A model generated the notes under the pieces. The model saw nothing but the letters and a program-made list of their open reading frames with translations, did no database searches and was not told the origin of the DNA. This document shows, piece after piece, positions 10,954 to 23,915 of a DNA stretch of 64,000 bases. The position numbers and the translations under genes were made by a program. Within the stretch, counting starts at the first letter, position 1. Each line of letters starts with the position of its first letter. The stretch covers positions 40,061,001-40,125,000 of the forward strand of contig NC_080573.1 of NCBI RefSeq assembly GCF_029962835.1, given 5' to 3'. Origin of the DNA: Magnolia sinica (Eukaryota; Streptophyta; Magnoliopsida; Magnoliales; Magnoliaceae).

Positions 10954-13900
10954 TGTCACGCCCCAAACTCGAAAAATAGGCTCACAAAATTTTCAATTGC
11001 CGAATCCAGCACTGATAGCCTCCGTAGTGCTTCATTCTCGGATCCCAACACTCACATGCTAGATTCCGATCCTAGGATCCTACAAGGAGGATTTTTAGTA
11101 TGAATTTTTTTTGTAATGACGCATAACCACAAGCATAACCAAGTCACAAAACAACATCACCGCATATTCACCATATCAAAAACTTTAAGTACAATGCGGA
11201 AAGGGAAGTACAAGGTGATCAAAAACTCCAAAATAATTCGACACGCGCTCCTGCCTCAATGCTGCTGCGATCCAACGACACCTACATGCAACGGTCATGT
11301 ATAAGCTTACAAAAGCTTAAAGGGTGGTGTAAGTGTGTGCGCAAGGCAAACGCCAAGTGTGCAATATCAGAGTAATGCAGAAATATGCGGTAAGTCCATG
11401 AATGCTATCAGCTATACCAAAGCTATATGATACAAGGCATGATAGCTATCGGTCGTACCAAGGCCATGCGATGCGAGGCCTTTGTAGCCAAACGTCATAT
11501 GCAAGATGCGAAGCAAGCATGCCAGTACTCATCTAGTACACATATCAGTACAGTTCCTCTCTAGGATATCACCGAGGTCTAATACACTTCACATTGACTG
11601 CCTCCTCCCGAGCTACACATCCAAGCAAGTGGAATAGACCACACTATTTGCCTGATCAGCAGTCTGTCAATACCTACCCGGCTCGTCGATAGCGGACTCA
11701 TTTGCGAGCTGGTCAAACTCAGCCTAGCTTATATCCCCTCACTCTGGCGGATAAGGCCACACCTACTTCCAACCGACCACGACACAGTGGGAGATGTGGC
11801 CTACTGGTATTCGGCACTTGGGCACTCGTGTATCCACTCGGTCTAGACGTTGGAGCATCTCCTGATACCAAAAAGGTTCTGAAATTTTCACCCAAGGACA
11901 TCCTAAGTGCCCACAATGCTAGAGCTAATATTTTCAGAATCCGATACGATCATCCACGATGTGCCTGTGGAGGCCACGACCCTGATGTCGCTAGGGTGTG
12001 TAGTGATCATGACACACAATGCAAAATGCATGAGTCACACCGTCAGTCATGCAGGAATGTCGAGTGTACCATATGCTCATGTGGGTAACTATTATCAATG
12101 AATCCCATAAGTAATCTGCCCAATGGCATATGCTATGATCAGTCACTACTCATATCAGGCATACATATGATGCATATGGCATGAGGCATGGAATTATACT
12201 ATGCATGTTAGAAAGTAATGAACTATCCTTACAACGCAGCTGGACCTAGACGGCATACACGTAACAAGTATGGGCCTATCAGCAGGCCCTAGGGAGAGTT
12301 ATAATGAGGACATTTAACCAACATTAACCTTACAATGTGGACGTCAAACCAACATTGCTCTAAAGGCATGGCCCGCTATAAAACATCATTACACAAACCT
12401 TGGAAGAATCACACATTGTAAAGGACCCTAAGGACATCCCGTTGGGCCTCGACCCATGGGCCTTAGATACATCAAATGGGACGCATCATATGGGCCTAAT
12501 CAAGTGGGCCACATCAATGGGCTTATGTACATTGCAATGGGCCATAACCCCTGGGCCTTTGAATACATCACAATGGGCCTCGTAACATGGGCCTCATATA
12601 TATCAAAGTGGGCCTCAACAACGGGCCACAAATACATCGAATGGGCCTCATAACATGGGCCTTGTATATATCAAAGTGGGCCTCAACAAAGGGCCACAAA
12701 TACATCAAGATGGGCCTAATCACATGGGCCTTATGTATATCAAATGGGCCACACCAATTAGGCCCCATATGCACATCAAATGGGTCACAACCAAATAAAA
12801 GTGGTGATAATGATTTCCACGATTTAAAGTTCCTAAGGCCCACCATAACATATGTTTTCCATCCAACCTGTTCATAAATTAACATAGTGATAGGTGAAGT
12901 AGAAACAAATATCAGCTTAATAGGGAATTACTATGGCCCTTAGAAATTTTGAATGGTGGACGTCATTGACCACTACTTCAAATGGTAGGGTCCACTTGAA
13001 CTTTAGAGCTTACTTATTTTTAGTCTCAAGCCTGTTAAGACAAGCTTGCCAAATGGTTAGACGGTTTAGATGCAACACATGCATCAAGGGTGGGGTCTAC
13101 TGAACTATGGATCTGACTCATTCTTTAGCCCACACCATCAAATGAGCTTTTAAAATGATTGGACGGTTTGGATGCAACATGAGCATCATGGTGGGTCCCA
13201 TAGATGGACAACGTGGATGATAAGGGGGACCCACAGAGCTTAGTGACGCCACTCCAGCAGCTAGCTGGAGTGAGGTACACAAACAGGAAAAAAAATTTCA
13301 TATGATCCAAAATGTCTGACAACCCAAAAGGGTTCCAATGGCAGACTTTAAATCCTCACTGTTTCCTGCTGTGTGGGCCACCTGAGCTCCACATGTGGCT
13401 GATATTTGGCGGGCCCACTGTCCCACAGGGGACCTGACAAATGTACGACGTTGATTAACAACACACATCATGGTGGGGCCCATGGCTAGGACCCCTACCC
13501 ACTGCCTACATAGCAGCAGGACGCTGTTGCAGTGTCCGTGCAGCAGCAGCGCCTACTGTATATATTGTTTAAAAAAAAAACTATCTTTTTGAGGTTTTTC
13601 ACATGTGGGGCCCGCATCAGCAAAAATTCACCCCACCCATTGGTTTTTACTATTCAAGACAGACTAAACGAGCCCAATATGGAACATGTTTCGGGGTACA
13701 GAAACATCAGGGTGGGTTTTAACGGTAAAAACCACCATTTGCTATGCTATGGCCTGCCAGAACATCGGATTGGCTCCATTTTTTGGCTCAACTCCTAAAA
13801 TGAGCTAGGGAAAGGGATGGACGACTTGGATTACAAACATACACCAAGGTGGGGCCTACATGAGTAGTCCACCAAAAATTTTGAATCAAACTGATATTTC

Positions 13901-15132
13901 TGTTTTCCTTTCACGTTCAGCGTCCCTGGACGCTTGACGGTTTGGGCACACACGTGTTAAGGTGGGCCCTGCTCAGCTGGGCCACCAAATGCACGGATAG
14001 TGTGGATACAATACATATATGAAGTGGGCCTAACCTTCAAATGGCTTGGCTAAAATACATGCTTCATGGTGGGGTCCATCCGGGTGGGCCACACGGCCAC
14101 ATCATCACATGAAAAGAATGAAAAAGAGAGGGAGAGAGGGAGAGAGAGAAAGAGAGTGGGCACGTGTGATGGAGTGCTCCGCCATTATGAGCCCTCCCTT
14201 GCAAGAAATCATACATCAAGTGGGTCCCATTACACGTGGGCCCATCAAATTGAAAATCAACAATGGAGATCCCTTCTCCACCAAGTGTAAGGTCTAGATG
14301 ACCCTATCCATACATGGAAAATAAACATCATGATGGGGTCCATGGAGAATGGCCCCATCATGGAATGATCATGAGGATCAAGGTGGGCCATCGGCCACAT
14401 CTTAGGGTTCAATGTGAGATCCATACCATCGATCTGTTGGCCTCACTTGGCCCATCATAAAAACATGAAAACTAGCCTATAGAAGCACCCACCGTTCGAT
14501 CTTCTTGGTCCGTTGGAAAGCGGATCTCCTTGCGTCTCACTTTGATGGTGGAAGATGAGAAATGAATGGCTAGGATGATGGATTTTTGGGATGGAAAGTG
14601 GGCCACTAAAATCACTTTTCTCACTTGGAATGCATGGACGTGCACTTCTCTTGCTAGCTTGGGAAATGTGATGAGAAATGAGAGAGAGAGAGAGGGTTGT
14701 AAGGAGAGAGAGATGGGTGATGGATGTGAGGTGAGTGATGTGAGGTGATGGTGTACTTGACTTGAGAGTTGACTTGGTGGTTGCTTGAAATGTGGAGAAA
14801 GAAAGCATGGGTTATATGTACTTGACATAAGGTGATTGATTGATTGATTGATGGGACATGTTTTAGAGATTCTCTTGGAATTGCAAACGCGTGGCATTTT
14901 CTTCGAAATAAACGCCGGCTCGCATCTCTTAGCTAGGGTATCGGATCAGTGTACGAGACGCGGCAACAGTGCGGTCGCAATGGTACAAGTCTTGGATTAA
15001 GCCGACTCAATTCTACATGATACAACTGAGGGTCACGCACAAATATCGATTATACGTCGCAGGTTGCCGGAATTCGACGTGAAGGATCACGGTAGTCGAC
15101 AGAACAGTATGGACTAGGATATGGGTCTTACA
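10954..15132 (-). repeat. Gypsy 5' LTR (4179 bp)
   Basis: Ends: TGTCACGCCCC at 10954 and GGTCTTACA at 15132 (plus-strand reading), inverted TG...CA. It is homologous along its length to the solo LTRs at 32984 and 58743, in opposite orientation. Shared blocks include the border region (14880-15132), the CT/GA-rich block (14540-14730), TGGGCC/GGCCCA minisatellite (12415-12800), a block with CCTAGCGACATCAGG (about 11990) and the AAGCTTATACATG/CATGTATAAGCTT block (about 11300). The short ORFs inside it are random and not shared. No protein gene is present. Confidence 0.85.
12415..12800 (-). repeat. LTR minisatellite built on TGGGCC
   Basis: Imperfect units of about 30 bp, such as ATGGGCCTCATATATATCAAAG and GTGGGCC(T/A)CA, are repeated about a dozen times. 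The same array occurs in both solo LTRs in the other orientation as GAGGCCCATTTGATGTATAT. GGCCCAT repeats match the site II / Up1 class of plant promoter motifs. Confidence 0.75.
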
Positions 15133-16949
15133 TCAAGTATGGTGATCGACTTCAAGAAATGCAAGGTCATGTACTTTATCCTCTTCTGAAAGCATCAATG
15201 TTCAGAGCTACATCGATAAGAAGAGTGTTTGTTCAAGACTTAAGTGTATTTCAAGACTTAAGTGCAACTCGAGATGAAGTTTAATTTTAAGCTGTAGAAG
15301 ATCTCAAGATCAAGCTACATCAAGTAGAGATCTCAAGCTTCATAAGGTTCAAAGGTCAACCTTCATCTGAAAGAATGAAGTTTCAATGTTCATACTTCAT
15401 GTCCCAGGTATGAATGACCTTAGATTGACCTTAGGGTAGGTCATTTTGTATACATAATTCAAACTAAATCTTTTTATATAAATTTGGTCTGTTCTAAGAC
15501 TAGTCCTGGACCTTGTTCGACTAGTCCTAGCACTGGTTCGACCAGTCCAAGAAATTTCATGACTAGTCCTAAGTTGTTACAATTTTTCAGAATTTTTTTG
15601 TTATTCTACGACCAGTCCTGGAGACTGTTCGACCAGTCGTAGGAATGGTCACGACTCCTCCTTTGACCAGTCCTAGATCTACGACTCGAACTATAGCAAC
15701 CAATCCTAGTTTCCTATGACCAGTCCTGGGTCAGATACGACCGGTCGTAGGTGGTCTAAAACCAGTCGTAGAAATCCTAAGACTAGTCATAGAATGGTTT
15801 TTTTAAGATCGCGCTTAAAATTTCAAAATGACGTTGGTTCTACAACCAGTCGAAGGGTTCCCAAGACCAGTCGTAGATGAGATTTTTGCATCTATAAATT
15901 GAACACGAATTTCAGAGATTGACAACTCAATTCAAGAAAATTCAAGGCTTCACTCTGAGATAAGTTTGTGTTCATTTTAAGCTACATTGTGCATATTTAA
16001 TATTCTCTTTTTTCAGCTTTTCTTATTTGATTTTGTTCCTATATTCCAATCTTATTTGAAAAGTGGAAGTGTTGTATTCCGTCTTCTTGGAATCAAAATC
16101 AAATAGAGCTACGGCCAATTTGGTTTAATTTAAAATCAATTAGAACCTATAACCATTTTAAAGTGAGTATTGGACATTGAACTTCTATATTCGAACTTCT
16201 ACTCTGATTGGTTCTACCGGGCTGCTACAAAAGGAGAAATCCAGGTATTTTACATTTATGTAAATATTCTATTCTTTTTGGTTTTCTTTTCAGTTTTGCG
16301 AGAAAAATCTCATTGTGTTGGTTATCTGAGGAGAGCTAGAGAGCTAGAAAACTCAGAAAGTGGATTTTTGGATTGTGTAAGCCTAAGTTAAAAAGACACA
16401 ATTGTGAAGGTTTTAGGTGAACCTGTGAAACCTATTTTGATAGTGAACGCTGATATCCCCTGTGTGAGGATATTAGGAGTGGAGTAGCTGTGTGGCTGAT
16501 GTTGAACAGTTGGTGTACACATAGGCGAACCACTATAATTCTCTGTGTCTTGTGGTTTGAATGTTCATTTAATTTCTATATCTTTTATTGGTCAGATTTG
16601 TGGGATGTATGTGTGGATGTGAATGTTGTAATATTTACATTTTAGGCATTGTGGGAATGTTGTAATAGTTTAGAATTTATTTCTTGTTATTTCCTTTATT
16701 TCCTTTCAATTTGAGTTTTTGATATTCAATTTGTTGTAGTAAGGTTGTCCTGCCATAAACCCTTAGTTTTTATGGTGCAAGGTTTCCTTAGAACAATATT
16801 GGTATTAATCTCTTTATTTGAGTTTGCTTTACATTTTCATATTGTGATTTATTTAAAGTGTTATCATTCCTTTATTTAAATTTCGCTGTTAAAATTTTAT
16901 TTGGCATAGTCCTATTCACCCCCACGGGACATATAGCTAGGCCATTTCA
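15133..16949 (+). repeat. Copia2 5' LTR, 5'-truncated
   Basis: Collinear with the 3' LTR from TCAAG(...)TATGGTGATC to the end GGCCATTTCA. Small indels separate the pair, for example about 20 extra bases near 15490 (AAGACTAGTCCTGGACC...), and there are scattered substitutions, so the insertion is not recent. The first bases, TCAAG, are the presumed Gypsy target duplication. Confidence 0.88.
15487..15899 (+). promoter_or_regulatory. CGACCAGTC motif cluster and TATA box, Copia2 5' LTR
   Basis: Over about 390 bp the motif (C/A)GAC(C/T)(A/G)GTC(C/G)TAG recurs at least a dozen times in both orientations, including the perfect palindrome CGACCGGTCG near 15737. The cluster ends about 20 bp before TATAAAT (15893-15899). 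The paired cluster in the 3' LTR is at about 24437-24815, with TATA at 24823-24829. I infer an upstream activating array for the LTR promoter. Confidence 0.6.
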
Positions 16950-16951
16950 AG

Positions 16952-16963
16952 TGGTATCAAAGC
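16952..16963 (+). other. Copia2 primer binding site
   Basis: TGGTATCAAAGC, matching the tRNA-Met-type PBS with one change from the usual TGGTATCAGAGC. It starts two bases after the LTR end. Confidence 0.85.
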
Positions 16964-17033
16964 TTAATGGCTCATTTTTAATTCTTTATTCTTGGATTTA
17001 TTTCCTGAGCTAACGATCTAAGCAATATATAAG

Positions 17034-18155
17034 ATGTCAAATTTTGATAGCCTTTCAGTCACTAGGCCTCCACCATTTGATGGCTCCAACTATGCCTATT
17101 GGAAAGCCAGGATGGGGATTTTCCTCAAATCAATATATGAGAGTGTGTGGCAAGCCACAGTGACTGAATAGATCCCACCTACCACTGAAGTGACTGGTAT
17201 CGATAGTTCAAAATCAATGAAAGTAACACCGTATTTCTCATGGACCACTCTTTAGAAAAATGAGAGTAGTGCCAATGCAAAAGCACTAAATGCAATCACT
17301 TAAGCACTATCACCGGATGAGTTCAAAAGAATTATATCCTGTGATATTGCAAAGCAAGCTTGGGATATTTTAGAAATGACACACGAGGGTACATCAATTG
17401 TCAAGAAATCTAAAGTCCAACTCCTCACAACCAAATTTGAGGAAATTCATATGGATGAAAATGAAATGTTTATAGACTTTTATACAAGATTGAATGACAT
17501 TGTAAACTCTATGTGGGGTCTTGACGATAAAATCCCAGAAAGTAAAATGTGTGCAAAGATACTACACACACTTCCTGAACGATTCAACTCTAAGGTAACC
17601 GCGATCCAGGAACTTTGTGATACGGACAATATGAGGGTAGAAGAACTAGTTGGTTCTTTACAAACCTATGAGTTATATTTTAAACCTCCTAAAGGTAAAT
17701 CTATCACACTTAAATCTTCTAAATATATTTCTCAAGAAAACTCTGATTTAGAAAATTCTGAAGACGATATGGCTCTTTTAGCGAAAAAGTTTTACAAGAT
17801 TTTCAAAAGTAAGAAGAGGGTTGATTTTCAAAAATCAAATGATAAGAAAAGATTTAAACCTAAATCTAAAACTTGGAAATCTTTGAAAAATAGTCAATGT
17901 TACAACTACCAAGAATATGGGCATTTAGCAAACAAATATCCTAAAAATGACAAATCTAAAAAGAAAGGAATGTTGGCTACTTGGGATGAATCTTCTAGCA
18001 TTGAAGCCTCTTCTGAATCAGACGATTCTGAATCAAAGTCGGGCAATGAAGTTAAAGCCCTTACAACTCTAGCCAAGTTCACCTTTTCAGATCATGATGA
18101 CTCAACTGGTGAAGAAAATCTGAATAGTGATCATGAAAATGAAGAAGATCTGTAA
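17034..18155 (+). pseudogene. Copia2 gag
   Basis: The frame opens at ATG 17034 (MSNFDSLSVTRPPPFDGSNY, then WKARMGIFLKS, the standard Copia gag start) and stays in register to 18155, but has stops near 17170, 17252 and 17300 before the long open part from 17376. The capsid (UBN2-type) region includes FTDFYTRLN-like and ILHTLPERFNSK segments. The zinc knuckle near 17900 reads CYNYQEYGHLANKYPK: the second and fourth Cys have become Tyr, so it cannot bind zinc normally. The tail is rich in Ser, Asp and Glu. Confidence 0.88.
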
Positions 18156-21100
18156 GATGCTTACAATGCCCTATACAAGGAAAGTTGTACAATTGTCGTA
18201 AAACTGAAACTTCAAAAAGAAAAGTTTTTAAAACTCAAAGAAATTTTTGATTCACTTGTTTTAGAAAAATATTATATTTCAAATTGTTTTGAAAAGATTA
18301 AATATGATTTAGTATTCAAAACCTCCTTGATTGAAAAACTTAAATCTGAAAATGATAAACTAAGCTTGAAAACTCTTCACTTTTGAGTTTAAAGGATACA
18401 TGGAGGTATACCCAAGGAGATCCAAAGTTTGAAAAACTTTTATTCGGATCTAGAAAATGTAGTGACAGATCCGGGTTGGGCTATGATAAGAATATACCTT
18501 CTAAATAGAAGAATACCCCTCCTAAGTTTGTAAGAGGAGAAACCTCTAACTCAAAAGGGAAAAGTACTTATCAAAATTTTTCTAAAAAGGCTAAAACTTT
18601 TCAAAAACCTAAAAGCAACTATATCAACTATAAAACTCAAAACTGAAACCATTTAGCTGAAAAAATAGTTGATTTTCTTAAGGAGCTCTTAAAATCTAAC
18701 TCAGTAGGTCATTCTTATAACAACAGATAGAAAAAGACCAACTATACTCCTAAATCCAAAACAGTTATGAAATGGGTTCCTAAGGTTACCTGCTTGGTTG
18801 CCCACACTGCATTCAAAGCGACAAGCAATTCAAAGTGGTACCTAGATAGTGGGTGCTCCAGGCATATGACAGGTGATAAGGCTTTAGTTACCGACCTTAA
18901 AGATATGACTGATGGGTCAGTCACATTTGTTGATGGTAGCAACTGCAAGATTATTGGCCAAGGTACGGTTCAACTCTATAACCTTTCCTTATTTAAGAAT
19001 GTTTTATATGTTGAGGGGCTAAAACACAACCTGTTAAGCATATCTCAAATATGTGATAACAATAACAACGTGAACTTTTCTAACCAAGGTTGTGAAATTT
19101 TAAACAAAAAGGGTTCTGTAATATTAACTAGTCGCAGGACTTCTAAAAACTGTTATATTGTAAGATATGGTAGCTCATCTAATCAATCGTGCTACATTGT
19201 CTATACCGATGAAACAGAATTATGGCGTAAACGCCTTGGACATGTACACTACCGTAACTTACGCAGATTGAGCAAGAGAGAACTAATAAGAAGTATACCT
19301 AAATTATAAAAATTAGAAAAAAATATGTGATGAATGCCAGTATGGTAAGCAAACAAGGAGCTCTCACAAAAAGGTGAACTCCAATACCACATCAAGACCA
19401 CTCGAGCTTCTTCATATGGACCTTATTGGACCTACCAGGACGGAGAGTCGAGGTGACAAAAAATATATACTGGTAATCGTGGATGATTTTACCAGATTCA
19501 CTTGGGTAACCTTTTTAAGGGATAAATCAGAAACCCTTGATAAAGTAAAAAGGATTCTCAAACGGATCCAAATTAAAAAAAGTTCTCAAGTTTGTAAGAT
19601 CCGTAGTGATCATAGATCTGAGTTCGAGAATAGTAGTTTTGAGAAACTCTATAGCGATCAGGGAATATCGCATGAATTCTCTGCGCCCAAAACACCACAA
19701 TAAATGGAATTGTGGGGAGGAAAAATAGAGTGCTTCAAGAAATGGGAAATGTAATGTTGAATAGTATGAAGCTCCCTAAAAATCTTTGGGTTGAAGCTGT
19801 AAATACTGCATGCTATATTATCAACCAAGTTTATACATGTAAATCTAATAATAAAACTGCTTATGAACTTTGGTTTGATAAGAAGCCTACTGTCAAATAA
19901 TTTTGAGTTTTTGGCAGCAACTGCTATATTTTGCGTGACCGAGAAAATCTGGGAAAGTTTGACACAAAAAGTAATGATGGCATCTTTTTAGGATATTCTT
20001 TGAACAGTCGTGCATATCGTGTTCTGAATAACAGGATCGGTGTGATTCAAGAGTCCATTAATGTGGTCATTGATGATCACTTGAATACACCTGCCCCTAG
20101 TTCAGATAATGATGAAGTACTTTTGATTGACAAACCAGATACTTCATCAAGTCAAAATAATTCTGAATTAAGGAGTGTTAAAGATCATCCAACCACTCAA
20201 ATTCTTGGAAACCCTCTCACTGGTGTGCGCACTCATAGACAATTAGAAGACATATGCAACTACATGTGTTTTACATCCCAGATTGAACCAGTAAATGTAA
20301 AAGAAGCTCTTTCTGAGGAAAACTGGATAGTAGCTATGCAGGAAGAAATTAATCAATTTGTTCGAAATGATGTCTGGTACCTTGTTCCTAGACCTATAGA
20401 TAAACATATTATTGGAATAAAGTGGATTTTCAAAAATAAGTCTGATGAACTTGGTAATATTATTCGAAACAAGGCAAGACTGGTTGTACAAGGGTACACT
20501 CAAATAGAAGGGATTGATTACGATGAAACCTTTGCCCCAATTTCTCACCTTGAATCAATCAAACTTTTTATATCCATTGCATGCTTTAAAATTTAAAATT
20601 TATCAAATAGATGTAAAGAGTGCCTTTTTGAATGACATTTACATGAAGAAGTATATGTTGAACAACCTACAGGGTTTGAAGACCCTAAGTATACTGATCA
20701 TGTATACCGTCTTAAAAAAGCTCTATATGGTCTAAAACAAGCTCCCAAGGCATGATATGAAAAATTGACTAAGTTTTTACTAAGTCATAATTTTCAAATG
20801 GGTAGTGTCGATATGACGCTCTTTGTTAAGAAACATAACGATGATATTTTAATGGTTCAGATCTATGTTGATGATATTATTTATGGATCAACATGTACTA
20901 ACGTGACTGTTGAGTTTGCAGATTTAATGAAATCTAAGTTCAAAATGAGCATGGTTGGGGAATTAAATTATTTTCTAGGGTTGCAAGTAAAACAACAACC
21001 TGATAGTATTTTTATTTCTCAAACCAAGTATGCCTTGAACTTGATTAAAAAGTTTAGATTTAAAAATGGTAAGAATTTTGATACCCCTATTAGTACAACT

Positions 21101-21808
21101 CTAAGACTCTCAAAGGACTCTACAGGTAAAGATGTGGATCCTAAATTGTATAGAAGTATGATTGGTAGTTTACTTTATTTAACTGCTAGTAGACCTGATA
21201 TTGCTCTAAATGTTGGTATTTGCACTAGATATTAGTCTAACCCTAGAGAGTAACATCTAACTACGGTTAAGCAAATTATTCGATATGTCACAAGTTCTAA
21301 AAATTTGGGTCTTTGGTATCCATATGATACTAGTGTTCAGTTGGCTGAGTACACTGATGTTGATTGGGCTGGGAATATCGATGATAGGAAATCAACTAGT
21401 GGTGGTTGTTTTTATATTGAAAATTGTTTAGTTTATTAGTTTAGCAAGAAGCAAAGTTCCACATCACTCTCAACTGCTGAGGCTGAATACATTACAGCTG
21501 GAAATGCATGTACTCAGCTTGTTTGGTTGAAACGTATGTTAAGCGATTACGGAATAGCACAAGATTCTATAGTCTTATATTATGATAATTCTAGTACTAT
21601 AAATATTTCTAAAAATCCAATCCAGCATTCACGAACCAAGTACATTGACATTAGTTATTAATACATTCATGAATTAGTGGAAGAAAAGTTAATATCCTTG
21701 AAATACATTCCGACCGAGACTCAACTTGCTGACATCTTCACTAAAGCGCTCGACAAGAACAAGTTTAGTAAATTGAAATTTGATCTTGGTATGTGCAATT
21801 TAAATTGA
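18156..21808 (+). pseudogene. Copia2 pol: protease, integrase, RT, RNase H
   Basis: A degraded gag-protease linker (18156-18760) leads to the protease, whose site WYLDSGCSRHMTG at about 18836 is intact. Then come GAG-pre-integrase (LWRKRLGHVHYRNL), integrase with HMDLIGP, IVDDFTRFTWV and IRSDHRSEF; the third catalytic Glu region is frameshifted near 19700. RT begins at about 20300; its YVDD box is intact at 20864-20875. RNase H (DWAGN, TAEAEYITAGN) ends at 21808. Nonsense codons at 20754, 21232 and 21437 correspond to TGG, CAG and TGG in Copia1. Nonfunctional. Confidence 0.93.
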
Positions 21809-22245
21809 ATATTCTTGCATACTTGTATCATAGTGTATTTATATTTGATAATTTAATGGTTTAAATTTTAAATTTTTATGAAAATTATATTTTTCAGTCG
21901 GTAAACGACCGATCTTAGTACGACCGGTCGAGCACATCCACGACCCGTCGTGGAACTCGATGGTACTTTTAAAATTGGAGAAAATTTTCATCTTCTTAAT
22001 TTCCAATTCACTCTCCAACGAGCCGACGCCCGACCAGTCGAACCCACCTTCATTGTTCTTCAATGTTAGTGGTTCTTTTATATTTTTCTTGTAGATTCTT
22101 ATTCATAGTACTTCATTTTCACTCTTGGAGTAATCTATTTGATCTTTCATTGCAAGTTTGGGGTTTTCTATTGTAAAATCTGATTTATCAAAACCCCACT
22201 TCAAATCTTTTGAATCTATTTGATTCCTTGAATCTTATATTGCAA
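21809..22245 (+). promoter_or_regulatory. Copia2 pol-ORF3 spacer with CGACCGGTCG sites
   Basis: It is homologous to the Copia1 spacer. ACGACCGATC, ACGACCGGTCG, ACGACCCGTCG and CGACCAGTCG lie between about 21900 and 22040. No gene is visible. Conservation of the motif in the same place in both copies supports a regulatory role for ORF3. Confidence 0.5.
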
Positions 22246-23381
22246 ATGGATGTTAGAGGGAAAAAGAAAACTTCCCGTGGTCCATTATCCTCTAGATCAA
22301 CTCCTATCACTCGGCGCCATCTTTGATCACCCGAAGATGATCCTTCATCTGTGCGGGATTTGCATATGCGCAATGTCATCGTTGAACATCCAGTTGATCT
22401 TAACCATATTGCTCATTTTGGTATCCTACCTCTACTCCAATCTATAGGTTGGGATAACATCTTACATTGGGGTGGGCCTGCATACCAATTTATTGTTCAA
22501 TCCATGTTTGCATGCATTTCTGACTTTTCAAGTGAGAATTTAACATTTAAAATTGATACTAGAGAAGGTCCATTTGATGTTGATCGTCATCTGATTGCTG
22601 ACCTCATGGAAATACCTGTTAATGATGAAGGTATTCCCATTCATACTTTAGCTCAAAAACCCTCAGAATCAGAAAAGCATATGCTCACTAGAGATTTGTG
22701 TAATATAGATGTGCAATGGACTCATAAAGGGAATGTGCTCCCCTCAAAGTATTTGTTACCTAGATACAGGGTTCTTCACAGAATCTTTATTTCAAACCTG
22801 TATCCGCGTTCTGGTAAGAAAGTCGAACTAACTGCTTTTATGGTTCGTGTTTTGCATTCTGTCATCACTGGTGTTAACATCTGTTTGCCTTCTTTAATTT
22901 GTCATTCCATCATTCAGTTTCATCTCCATCCAAGTCATAGTGATATTCCTTTTGCCTATCTTATGACTGTTTTAGCCACTCACATGCTCGTGGCTATGCC
23001 TGTTGAGGAGGCCCCTATCCATCATCTTATTTTTAACAATTCAAATATTAACAAGATGAAATTGGGATTGGCTTCTAGCCAAGTGGATGTTGGTGGTGGT
23101 AGTGCTGAAGTAAGGAAAGAAGAAGAAGTTGGCAATCTTCCTCCTGACGATGTTAATATGGATGATATTTTTGATGAAATTAAATCAGACTCTAGAAATG
23201 ATCCAGACTATCAGCCTTCTGGCTTTGATGAGAGGTTGCGTTCTCTTAAGGAACAGGTGGCTAAATACATGTAACCTAAGCAACTTAGTTTGCTTATATG
23301 CGCAAGTATATGTGGCGCGTTACTAAGGGTTTGCACAAAATTGATCCATCTATTCCTACTCCTTCTTCAGGATTTAACTAA
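22246..23381 (+). pseudogene. Copia2 ORF3: plant-transposon-protein family
   Basis: ATG 22246 opens a basic head (KKKTSRGP). A TGA at 22324 (AGG, Arg, in Copia1) is the only stop before 23274, leaving 307 codons open. A late frameshift then displaces the C-terminal coil; the homologous end is at 23381. Core signatures match Copia1 ORF3: GWDNILHWGGPAY, REGPFDVDRHLI, LHRIFISNLYPRSGKK, NICLPSLIC, an acidic linker (EEEVGNLPPDDVNMDDIF), then SLKEQVAKYM. Function is unknown. Its preservation beside a badly broken pol is notable. Confidence 0.8.
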
Positions 23382-23915
23382 AAGTTTCTATCTGTTGGTC
23401 TGTAATAACTTTAATACTATTTTGCTTTCTCTCAGTTTGTAAGACTGATTTTACTTGTCTTTAGATTTGACTGGTTTATAATTTATGGTATGTGCACCTT
23501 ATTTCATATCTTACGTACTTTACTCTCTTGATTCTTCTTCTTATCCATTTGTTCTTCCTTTGTCATTTTATGACAAAAAGGGGGAGAAGGCTTTTAGAAG
23601 CTTGGAGAACTTTTGGTTTGATTGCTTATGGATATGAAAGTGATATTGGTTTGATTACTTGTGGATATGAAAGTGATATAAATATGAGTAGCATTATATT
23701 TTTATTGATATCTATGTGTGCAGCTACTCAGGAGGAGTAAGTATAGATGAATGTTGTGTGCTAGTTTATGACAACTGGTGCATGATTCATTAACCAGGTT
23801 GTAACTGGTTCTCTTATTTAATTGGTGCATGATTCATTATTGTGCATGTTGTGCTTCTCTTATTTTATTGGATTATTGGAGTGTCTTTTGTCACAAATTT
23901 AACAAAGGGGGAGAT
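23382..23915 (+). other. Copia2 3' untranslated region with polypurine tracts
   Basis: No gene. AAAAAGGGGGAGAAGG at 23575-23588 is an internal purine tract in the same relative place as the one in Copia1, and AAAGGGGGAGA at 23904-23914 is the tract adjoining the LTR. The text TTGTCA...TGACAAA precedes each. Confidence 0.65.

Larger units (their letters stand above)
6147..15132 (-). mobile_element. Gypsy chromovirus-type element, minus strand, 5' LTR plus gag-pol
   Basis: On the minus strand the order is LTR (15132 to 10954), tRNA-Met-type PBS, gag, protease, reverse transcriptase, RNase H, integrase. It is cut at 6147 by Copia1. The chromodomain (if any) and the 3' LTR must lie left of the window. 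The long LTR starting TGTAAGACCC and the integrase GPF motif suit the Tekay/Del type of chromovirus (inference). The right border, GGGTCTTACA then TCAAG, drops straight into Copia2 LTR sequence, so this element inserted into the Copia2 5' LTR. Two solo LTRs of the same family occur at 32984-38599 and 58743-63264. Confidence 0.88.

Noticed and set aside
14046..14897. Overlapping ORFs on both strands (SHITHLTSITHLS and similar)
   Set aside because: They are low-complexity CT/GA tracts within the Gypsy LTR; the homologous blocks in the other two LTRs read as different peptides.
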